Shown here one piece after another: positions 1 through 6,022 of a stretch of 13,466 bases of DNA (within the stretch, counting starts at the first letter, position 1; each line of letters begins with the position of its first letter). Location: the NCBI GenBank assembly GCA_964639275.1, contig CAZXCQ010000181.1, positions 1-13,466 of the forward strand, in the 5' to 3' direction. A program made the translations under genes and the position numbers. Origin of the DNA: CAZXCQ01 sp964639275. GTDB lineage: Bacteria; Desulfobacterota; DSM-4660; Desulfatiglandales; Desulfatiglandaceae. The notes beneath the pieces were generated by a model that searched no databases, was not told the origin of the DNA, and saw only the letters and a list, made by a program, of their open reading frames with translations.

Positions 1-52
1 CCGCGACACCAAGCTTGGGAAGCTTGTACTCTACCAACTGAGCTATGCCCGC
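1..52 (-). tRNA. tRNA-Gly(CCC), partial (3' end beyond window)
   Basis: Read on the minus strand, the sequence from position 52 gives a 5' acceptor strand GCGGGCA, then TA, a D arm GCTC-AGTTGGTA-GAGT, A26, an anticodon stem CAAGC/GCTTG around the loop TTCCCAA, a five-base variable loop GTGTC and the start of a T stem (GCGG). The anticodon at loop positions 34-36 is CCC, which reads the glycine codon GGG. The T loop, the 3' acceptor strand and any CCA lie outside the window. The D stem closes with a G-T pair, which is normal. A near-consensus promoter sits 15 bp upstream (74-102, minus strand), so the gene is probably transcribed on its own or heads a unit leaving the window. Confidence 0.9.
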
Positions 53-73
53 TCGTAAAACCCTTGCTGAACC

Positions 74-102
74 ATTTTATTGCACCGACCCGGCATAGTC
101 AA
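74..102 (-). promoter_or_regulatory. Sigma-70-type promoter of tRNA-Gly(CCC)
   Basis: On the minus strand TTGACT (-35, 97-102) is followed by a 17-bp spacer and TAAAAT (-10, 74-79). That is five of six matches in each box with ideal spacing. Transcription would start near 67, about 15 nt before the mature tRNA 5' end at 52. The sequence upstream of the -35 (103-131) is A/T rich, as in UP elements of stable-RNA promoters. No experimental support is available. Confidence 0.7.
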
Positions 103-112
103 GAACTATTTT

Positions 113-128
113 AGAGCTAAAAAGCTCT
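113..128. repeat. Short inverted repeat between the two divergent promoters
   Basis: AGAGCT (113-118) and AGCTCT (123-128) are perfect arms around a four-A loop, and a short T run follows on the plus strand. It lies upstream of both the leftward tRNA promoter and the rightward promoter at 144-172, so it is not a terminator for either visible gene. A protein-binding site or chance structure is equally possible. Confidence 0.35.
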
Positions 129-143
129 TTTATCGCAAACATC

Positions 144-172
144 TTGACATTTAACATGAACAAAAATAAGAT
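144..172 (+). promoter_or_regulatory. Consensus sigma-70-type promoter upstream of corC
   Basis: A perfect -35 hexamer TTGACA (144-149) is separated by 17 bp from TAAGAT (167-172), which matches four of six positions of TATAAT. Transcription would begin near 179 and run rightward into corC, leaving a leader of roughly 285 nt. The predicted start lies inside the left terminal repeat of the element at 174-333, so either the element inserted directly downstream of a pre-existing promoter or it supplied part of the start region. Confidence 0.6.
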
Positions 173-173
173 T

Positions 174-333
174 TTGATGGTCTCGTAAAAGGCCAAAAAT
201 CCTCTTTTTCTGTCATTCCGGCGAAAGCCGGAATCCAGTCTTTCAAAAAGGTTATAGACTCCGGCTGGAGTTTATCCCGTATTTGATACGGGGCCGGAGT
301 GACGAGGCTTGGGACTTCTTACGAAACCATCAA
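174..333. repeat. MITE-like intergenic element with terminal inverted repeats and three hairpins
   Basis: The ends are 15-bp inverted repeats with one mismatch: TTGATGGTCTCGTAA at 174-188 and TTACGAAACCATCAA at 319-333. Inside, GTCATTCCGG (212-221) is mirrored by CCGGAGTGAC (294-303) with one mismatch. Three simple hairpins sit between: ATTCCGGC/GCCGGAAT with a GAAA tetraloop (215-234), ACTCC/GGAGT (258-271) and CCCGTAT/ATACGGG (276-292). It has no coding capacity. From memory, elements built around this 'attccggcgaaagccggaat' core are dispersed between genes in many proteobacteria, so I infer a short non-autonomous mobile repeat. No clear target-site duplication is visible. Confidence 0.75.
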
Positions 334-464
334 TTTTGTAACTTCTCAAAAACCCTGGGGGGCAAATGGATTCTGGCATGTGGACAAAAGACCCCGCGGC
401 CTCCCCGGAGAGGGTCCGATCAAAGGGCAACACTGCCATATAGCACTGGAGAAAAAGACTATCC
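334..464. other. Remaining corC leader, no gene seen
   Basis: Between the MITE-like element and corC there are 131 bp with no convincing ORF or recognisable riboswitch. The only structure is a GC-rich imperfect palindrome around 402-416 (CCTCCCCGGAGAGG). Together with the element it gives the predicted corC transcript a long, structured 5' leader. Confidence 0.4.
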
Positions 465-1340
465 TTGGAAGATGAATCAGAACAAGGCCTTTTTGCCCAA
501 ATCAGGTCTCTGATCAAGAAAAAAATCCACTGGGGCAGCAGCAACAACCTGACCGAAGAAATCCATGACCTTATGGATGAAGGGCAGGCCAAGGGGCTCA
601 TCAGCAACGAAGAATCCCACATGGTATACGGTGTACTGGACCTGAAGGAGACAAAGGCCCAGTCCATTATGATCCCCCGTACAGAAGTTTTGTCGGCTCA
701 AGTCGACGCCACCCTGGGCGAGGTGATCAAACTGGTAACCAGTTGCGGTCACACCCGAATCCCCATCCATAAAGACAACATCGACCACATCGTGGGCATC
801 CTTCATTCAAAGGATCTCCTGAAGCTGTTGGGAGAGGACCCGGAATCTCAGATCCCGAACGACATCCTCAGACAGCCCTATTTTGTCCCTGAGTCGCGGA
901 TGGTTAGTGAACTGTTAAAAGACATGAAGGAAAAAAAGACCCATCTGGCGATAGTTACCGATGAGTATGGGGGTACCGCGGGAATCATTACAATAGAGGA
1001 TATCCTGGAGGAAATCGTCGGAGAGATATTGGACGAGCATGACACCGAAGAACCCCTCGTGGATATCATCGACGAGAACTCCTTCCTGGTGGATGCCCGT
1101 TTGGAGGTGGGAAAGTTTCAGGAATACCTCAAAACGGAGCTGCCAAAGGGAGACTTTGAGTCTGTGGGCGGATTTGTTATCCACCTCCTGGGAAGGATAC
1201 CCAAGGTAAACGAAAAGGTCTCATTTCAAGACCTGGAAATTACTATCAAAAAGGGGGACCAGCGGAAAGTTGATAAGGTCCTCATCACCCGAAAGACCCA
1301 TCCCACCCCCCCCAAAGAGGAAAAAGACTCCCAGGCATGA
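465..1340 (+). CDS. corC: CorC/YbeX-type CBS-domain protein
   Basis: The product is 291 aa, almost exactly the length of E. coli CorC/YbeX (292 aa). A charged N-terminal segment is followed by a CBS pair: the first starts around IMIPR (about residues 68-72) and the second ends in the hallmark DEYGGTAGIITIEDILEEIV beginning at residue 166. A C-terminal CorC_HlyC (transporter-associated) domain covers about residues 205-285. There is no membrane anchor (DUF21/CNNM), so this is the soluble form. Family members are linked to Mg/Co efflux and, in E. coli, to ribosome-related phenotypes; the biochemical role remains unsettled. The start is TTG: an in-frame stop at 441-443 leaves no upstream alternative, and GGAG at 448-451 is a rather distant ribosome binding site. 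The next gene is lnt, as in the E. coli ybeX-lnt order, but no ybeY or ybeZ is seen upstream. Confidence 0.93.
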   Translation: MEDESEQGLFAQIRSLIKKKIHWGSSNNLTEEIHDLMDEGQAKGLISNEESHMVYGVLDLKETKAQSIMIPRTEVLSAQVDATLGEVIKLVTSCGHTRIPIHKDNIDHIVGILHSKDLLKLLGEDPESQIPNDILRQPYFVPESRMVSELLKDMKEKKTHLAIVTDEYGGTAGIITIEDILEEIVGEILDEHDTEEPLVDIIDENSFLVDARLEVGKFQEYLKTELPKGDFESVGGFVIHLLGRIPKVNEKVSFQDLEITIKKGDQRKVDKVLITRKTHPTPPKEEKDSQA

Positions 1341-1449
1341 CTTTTTGTTGAATCGGCCCCCCAGGACTGCGCTGCAAACGTCCCGGTCCGGCGAAGGGCA
1401 CTCTCTGTTTTATGGATTGATACCGGCTCAGGGTTACTCGAAAGATCGA

Positions 1450-3003
1450 ATGATGTGGCTTTCCTTGCGTAGCATATTATTGGCCATACTTTCAGGGGTC
1501 ATGTTGACCGCGTCCTTTCCGCCGGGAAGGCTTTGGTTTCTGTCGTGGTTTGCCCTGGTGCCTCTTCTCAAGGCACTGGAGGACAGATCGATTTCCCAGG
1601 GTTTCAAGCTAGGCCTCATTGCCGGTGAAGTCCATTTTCTTACCCTGATGTACTGGATCATCGTGGTGCTCGGGCATTATGGCCATCTGAATATATATGT
1701 CAGCCTTGTCCCCCTTATCTTGCTGACCCTCTATCTGGCCCTCTATATTGCCGCCTTTTCCAGCCTGATGACCTGCCTGGAGGGTTCCCGTTTTGACATC
1801 ATTTTTATGGCAGGTTTTTGGGTCAGCCTTGAATTTATCAGGGGAAAACTCCTGACCGGTCTGCCCTGGTGCCTTTTGGGATATACCCAATACAAGCAAT
1901 TGTATTTTATCCAGATTGCAGATCTCTGCGGCGTATATGGGCCCTCCTTCGTGATTGTCCTCATAAACGGACTCCTCTACCACATCCTGTTCAAACAACA
2001 CCAAAGGCACCCAGCTCTGCTGAGATGGGAGGTGCCTGTAGTGGGCCTCGTGGTGGCCGGGACATTGGCATACGGACAATACCGTCTATCAGGGGGAAAG
2101 GCCGGGGAAAAACCGGACCGGATGGTTAACACGGCCATTGTCCAGGCCAACATCGACCAGTCCATAAAATGGGACCCGGCATACCAAACCAGCACGATGG
2201 CGATCTATCAGAGGCTCACACGAGAGGCCTACAATTTCAGACCCGGGCTTATTGTCTGGCCTGAAACGGCGCTCCCCTTTTTCTTCCAGGACAACCCGGA
2301 CTTTTCTCCGCAGGTCTTTTCCATGGCAGAGGAGTCGGGGGCCATCTTTGTCTTTGGGAGTCCGGCCTATCAACATAGCCGGGGGGTGACAAGATATTAT
2401 AACCGGGCCTATTTACTCGCACCCCACCCCCGACAACCACCCCAATATTATGATAAGGTCCACCTTGTGCCCTTTGGAGAATATGTTCCCCTCAAGAGGA
2501 TCCTCTCTTTTGTAAGCCGCCTGGTCCCTGCGGCAGGTGACTTTGAGACAGGAAATACGATAACACCCCTCAGGAGTGATGATCTTTCAATGGGCATTTT
2601 GATATGCTTTGAGGCCGTCTTTCCTGAATTGGCACGCGAACTTGCGAGGAAAGGGGCCAGAATCCTCGTCAATCTCACAAATGATGCCTGGTTCGGGATG
2701 ACCAGTGCGCCCTACCAGCATTTGAGTATGGCTATTTTCCGATCCGTTGAAAACCGAAGACCGATGATACGTGCGGCAAATACCGGGTTCAGTGCATTTG
2801 TCGGCACCCGAGGTGAAATCCTCAAAAAAAGCGACCTTTTCCACGAGGAGGTTTTGGAGGCCCCTGTGGATATATCCGGGGCATCCTTGACATTCTACAC
2901 CCGTTTTGGAGATCTCTTTGCCATCTTCCTCCTCATCATCTCCCTTTTAAAGATCGGCTGCTTTCTCAAGGCCCGATGGATCGGGGGAGGAAAAAGGTCC
3001 TAA
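1450..3003 (+). CDS. lnt: Apolipoprotein N-acyltransferase
   Basis: Lnt adds the third acyl chain to the N-terminal cysteine of diacylated lipoproteins in the inner membrane, the last step of lipoprotein maturation before Lol sorting. From ATG 1450 the product is 517 aa (E. coli 512). The N-terminal ~200 residues are a run of hydrophobic segments. A periplasmic carbon-nitrogen hydrolase domain follows with the catalytic triad visible: Glu272 (VWPETALP), Lys336 (YDKVHLVPFGEYVP) and Cys386 (GILICFEAVFPE), close to E. coli E267/K335/C387. A final membrane segment lies near the C-terminus. The open frame reaches back to 1270 inside corC, but ATG 1450 or 1453 places the start just before the first hydrophobic segment, as in relatives. 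No good Shine-Dalgarno precedes it, so TTG 1345/1348 cannot be excluded. It is probably cotranscribed with corC (109-bp gap). Confidence 0.95.
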   Translation: MMWLSLRSILLAILSGVMLTASFPPGRLWFLSWFALVPLLKALEDRSISQGFKLGLIAGEVHFLTLMYWIIVVLGHYGHLNIYVSLVPLILLTLYLALYIAAFSSLMTCLEGSRFDIIFMAGFWVSLEFIRGKLLTGLPWCLLGYTQYKQLYFIQIADLCGVYGPSFVIVLINGLLYHILFKQHQRHPALLRWEVPVVGLVVAGTLAYGQYRLSGGKAGEKPDRMVNTAIVQANIDQSIKWDPAYQTSTMAIYQRLTREAYNFRPGLIVWPETALPFFFQDNPDFSPQVFSMAEESGAIFVFGSPAYQHSRGVTRYYNRAYLLAPHPRQPPQYYDKVHLVPFGEYVPLKRILSFVSRLVPAAGDFETGNTITPLRSDDLSMGILICFEAVFPELARELARKGARILVNLTNDAWFGMTSAPYQHLSMAIFRSVENRRPMIRAANTGFSAFVGTRGEILKKSDLFHEEVLEAPVDISGASLTFYTRFGDLFAIFLLIISLLKIGCFLKARWIGGGKRS

Positions 3004-3008
3004 CCCAC

Positions 3009-3036
3009 TTGAATTTATTCTTTCTAGGATTACAAT
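3009..3036 (+). promoter_or_regulatory. Candidate promoter of prfB
   Basis: TTGAAT (3009-3014) and TACAAT (3031-3036) are separated by 16 bp, matching four and five of the six sigma-70 consensus positions. It sits in the 71-bp lnt-prfB gap, with a predicted start near 3043, about 32 nt before the prfB ATG. It would allow prfB to be expressed independently of the corC-lnt message. Confidence 0.45.
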
Positions 3037-3074
3037 AACATCGTAGTCAGGCCAGCAGCCAAAAGGAGAAGAAA

Positions 3075-4179
3075 ATGCAACAGGACATAATGGAAAGAAT
3101 TGATCATATCTTGGGCCAACTGGATAAGTTAAGAGGTCATCTTTGACTTGGATAACCGAGAAGAAGAACTCAAAAAGATCGAAAAGATGATGTCAGATGC
3201 CAACTTCTGGAAAAAGGATCAAGGGGAGATATCCCGATTAAACCAGCAGCGTGCGCTGTTGCGGGAAAAGATCGATTCATGGCAAGAATTCTACCAGGAG
3301 ACCGAGGAAGCCAAGATCCTTGCCCAAATGGCCTTTGAGGAGAACGATGAGCCCACCTTAAAAGAGGTAAAGGTGGTGGTGGATCGGATTCAAAAAAAGA
3401 TAAAGAATCTGGAATTTGAGTCCCTGCTTGGAGATGCCGATGACAGGCGAAATGCGATTGTGGCTATCAATGCCGGGGCCGGCGGCACCGAGGCCCAGGA
3501 CTGGGTGGAAATGCTCTTCAGGATGTACATCCGCTGGAGCGAAGAAAAGGGCATGAAGGCCCGGGTCATAGACTATCTCCCGGGTGACGAGGCGGGGATT
3601 AAAAACGTTACATTTACAGTTGACGGGCCATATGCCTACGGATACCTCAAGTCGGAACATGGCATCCACCGCATGGTCAGGATCTCACCTTTTGATGCGA
3701 CCGGGAGAAGACACACCTCCTTTGCCTCAGTCTCTGTCCTTCCTGAAGTGGATACAGACATCATGATTGAAATCGATGAAAAGGACCTGAGAATCGACAC
3801 TTACCGGGCAAGCGGTCCTGGAGGCCAGCACGTAAACAAGACGAGTTCAGCCGTCAGGATCACCCATCTTCCCACGGGAACGGTCGTGCAGTGTCAAAAC
3901 GAAAAGTCCCAGCACCGAAATAAGGATATGGCCCTAAAGGTGCTCAGATCTAAGCTATACGACCTTGAGAAGAGAAAACGGGAAGAAAAAAAACAACAGA
4001 TGCACCACTCCCAGAAAGAAATCGCCTGGGGTAGTCAAATCAGGTCATACGTCTTTAACCCTTACAGGATGGTCAAAGACCATCGGACAAATGTGGAGGT
4101 GGGTAACGTTGACGGGGTCATGAACGGGAACATCGACCTGTTTATCGATGCCTCTTTGAGGATGAAACAGCAACCCTGA
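3075..4179 (+). CDS. prfB: Peptide chain release factor 2 (with +1 programmed frameshift)
   Basis: RF2 releases the finished peptide at UGA and UAA codons. Translation starts at ATG 3075 behind a strong AGGAG (3064-3068). It runs 23 codons to CTT (3141-3143), meets the in-frame TGA at 3144-3146, and continues in the +1 frame from GAC at 3145. The CDS is therefore join(3075..3143,3145..4179), 367 aa, against 365 in E. coli. The junction peptide LRGHL-DLDNREEE matches the usual RF2 junction. Key motifs are the stop-codon-reading tripeptide SPF (residues 204-206) and the catalytic GGQ (249-251, in SGPGGQHVNKTSS), the glutamine of which is normally methylated by PrmC. The protein is cytoplasmic. 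The long frame seen alone from 3148 is the post-shift part, not a separate gene. Confidence 0.97.
3132..3147 (+). promoter_or_regulatory. RF2 autoregulatory +1 frameshift site
   Basis: The site contains an internal Shine-Dalgarno-like AGAGGT (3132-3137), a 3-nt spacer, the slippery CTT (3141-3143), the UGA stop (3144-3146) and a following C (3147), i.e. the conserved CTT-TGA-C. In the known mechanism low RF2 slows termination at this UGA, the ribosome slips +1 and makes full-length RF2, giving negative feedback. The internal SD here (AGAGGT) is somewhat weaker than the AGGGGGT of E. coli. Confidence 0.95.
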
Positions 4180-4227
4180 TATCAATTTAGCTTTCTTCAA
4201 AATTAGAACTGATGATATAAACCCTGA
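4180..4227. other. Convergent gap between prfB and the amidase gene
   Basis: These 48 bp separate two convergent stop codons. The stretch is A/T rich, but I see no G/C hairpin followed by a T tract on either strand. The repeated 9-mer AACCCTGAT (4172-4180 and 4220-4228) is the only structure noted. Termination here is probably Rho-dependent or located inside the opposing gene. Confidence 0.4.
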
Positions 4228-5952
4228 TTATCCCCCTTGATAGGTCTGATCGATGGTCGCGATATAGTCCTTTATGCCCCTGGCGATCCCCTCGGCGAGC
4301 CATTTGTGGTAATTCTTGCTGAGCAACCTCCTTTTCTCGGTCCGGTTGGTGAGGAAACCGGCCTCCACCAGGACCGCAGGCATCTGGGCGCCAATCAACA
4401 CATAAAAAGGGGCCTGCTTTACGCCGAGGTCTTTGACTGGCCCGTATTTGGTCCCGATATCGGTTACCATCCCCTTCTGGATCTTATACGCCAGCCGGCT
4501 CGATTCATGGATCTTGGTGTTTAGCATCAGGTCACTGAGAATGGACTGGAGGTCGCTGATATTCTTCTCTGAGGTGGCGTTTTCTCTTGCCGCCACCACC
4601 ACAGCCCCCTCATCTGTGGCGATGTTGAGGAAATAGGTCTCAAGGCCTCTGACCCTCCTGCTTCTATGTGCATTGACATGGAGCGAAATAAAGAGGTCTG
4701 CCTTCCTCATATTGGCGATGGCTGTTCTCCGTTCCAGGGGTAAATAGATATCCTTGGTCCGGGTGAGGAAGACCTCGCAGCCGATCTCTTTTCGTAGCTC
4801 TTTGGCCAGGAGCCTGGCAATGCTCAGGGTAATATTCTTTTCTTTGATCCCCCCCCGGGCATTGCAGCCGGGATCTCTGCCCCCGTGCCCGGGGTCGATT
4901 ACGATCCTCCTGACGTTGAGGCCAAGCTGCTGCGCAAGGGACACCTTCCCCTCCGGCCCTTTGGCCTTCCGGATGCCTTTTCTTGGCACCCTCTCCTTTT
5001 GGGCCAATCGTTGAATGTCCTCGGGTGCAGGCCTTTCAGATCTCCGGACATCAATAACGATTCGAGATGGGTCATAAAGGGGAAAGACCTTGTATTCCCC
5101 GATACTTTCCATGTCCAGGACCACCCGAACCGTATCCGCGGTGTACTGGCCCGCCCTGGCCCTCTTGAGCAGGTCATCCTTTATGGCTATGGTTCGGTCA
5201 ATGTCCGAGGTCACATGGGCATTTTTGAGGTCCAGATAGAACCTGCGTGGTTTGCCAAGGGTGGGATCGGACTCTATGAGGTGGCATTCATATTTCACCC
5301 GGTCATCCAGATCGATCACCACCCGCGTGTAGTTTGGGGTCGACCAATAGCGGATATCTTTGACCGATACCAACCCGGGTCTTGACGCAGCAGGGACCTT
5401 CTTGGCCTCATTGCCTTCTCTCCTGCTAAGAACGACCGCAAGCCGATCCAGCATCTTCTTGGCCCTGGGTCTCATATCCCCCGACGGGAATTTCACCTCC
5501 ACCTTTAGAAACTCCACATAGGCCCGGCTCGGATCCTTCTTGTACTTGTAGAAGATTTCCCCGATTCGATACTGGGCGTCATCTGCAAGAAGATGAGACG
5601 GATATTGATCGACGATGCGTTTGTAGAGGCTGACGGCTTCATGGAGGTATTTGGCGCTGCCGGAATATCTGTGGAGCCCCGTGTATAGTCCGGCTGAATG
5701 GTATATCGCCCAAGGTGCCTGATCGCTCTTGGGATAGCGGGTATAGACTTTTTTGTATCGCTCGATACACCTTAACCAGTTGTCACGATATTTCTTTTTC
5801 TTCTGGGAGCGATACAGGGCCTCTCGGCACCTATCGGCCTCCTTGAGAAGGATGGCGGGTTTATTGGGGGTCTTGCAGACTGCCTCAGGTCCGGCCAGAA
5901 AGGACACAGCCAAAAAGATCAACAGGAGGGTTTGATAGACCTTCTTTTCCAT
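4228..5952 (-). CDS. Periplasmic N-acetylmuramoyl-L-alanine amidase with TPR and AMIN domains
   Basis: From ATG 5952 the product is 574 aa. It begins with a typical signal peptide (MEKKVYQTLLLIFLAVSFLAG). A tetratricopeptide-like helical region follows (about residues 30-170, repeats of the type RYPKSDQAPWAIYHSAGLY). Next is an AMIN domain (about 195-305) that in the family targets septal peptidoglycan. Last is an Amidase_3 domain (about 345-570) with zinc ligands His356 (IDPGHGG), Glu371 and His425 (SLHVNAH), and catalytic Glu530 (VEAGF). It would cut the bond between MurNAc and L-Ala during daughter-cell separation (AmiC class). An upstream TTG (6000) could extend the frame by 16 residues, but the signal peptide argues for ATG 5952, although its AAGGG lies very close to the start. 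It follows mutS by 70 bp on the same strand. Confidence 0.92.
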   Translation of the reverse strand: MEKKVYQTLLLIFLAVSFLAGPEAVCKTPNKPAILLKEADRCREALYRSQKKKKYRDNWLRCIERYKKVYTRYPKSDQAPWAIYHSAGLYTGLHRYSGSAKYLHEAVSLYKRIVDQYPSHLLADDAQYRIGEIFYKYKKDPSRAYVEFLKVEVKFPSGDMRPRAKKMLDRLAVVLSRREGNEAKKVPAASRPGLVSVKDIRYWSTPNYTRVVIDLDDRVKYECHLIESDPTLGKPRRFYLDLKNAHVTSDIDRTIAIKDDLLKRARAGQYTADTVRVVLDMESIGEYKVFPLYDPSRIVIDVRRSERPAPEDIQRLAQKERVPRKGIRKAKGPEGKVSLAQQLGLNVRRIVIDPGHGGRDPGCNARGGIKEKNITLSIARLLAKELRKEIGCEVFLTRTKDIYLPLERRTAIANMRKADLFISLHVNAHRSRRVRGLETYFLNIATDEGAVVVAARENATSEKNISDLQSILSDLMLNTKIHESSRLAYKIQKGMVTDIGTKYGPVKDLGVKQAPFYVLIGAQMPAVLVEAGFLTNRTEKRRLLSKNYHKWLAEGIARGIKDYIATIDQTYQGG

Positions 5953-6022
5953 CCCTTGCGTACTGTTTCTTATGCACACACCCGTTGGGCAATCCCTCAA
6001 TGGGTTATGAACTCTAGAGAGA

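Noticed and set aside
283..513. 76-codon plus-strand frame starting inside the MITE-like element
   Set aside because: It begins in a repeat, has no ribosome binding site and runs into corC in another frame; no protein-like pattern.
272..667. Frame of 131 codons on the minus strand across the corC start
   Set aside because: It overlaps the real CorC N-terminus and the MITE-like hairpins, and its composition (Ser/Pro/Arg-rich) is that of an antisense shadow.
3148..4179. prfB as a 343-aa gene starting at TTG 3148
   Set aside because: The true start is ATG 3075 with a strong ribosome binding site; the shift at CTT-TGA-C restores a 367-aa RF2.
4172..4228. Direct repeat AACCCTGAT flanking the prfB-amidase gap as a possible insertion scar or terminator
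   Set aside because: Only 9 bp, one copy lies in the prfB coding end, and no hairpin or T tract accompanies it.
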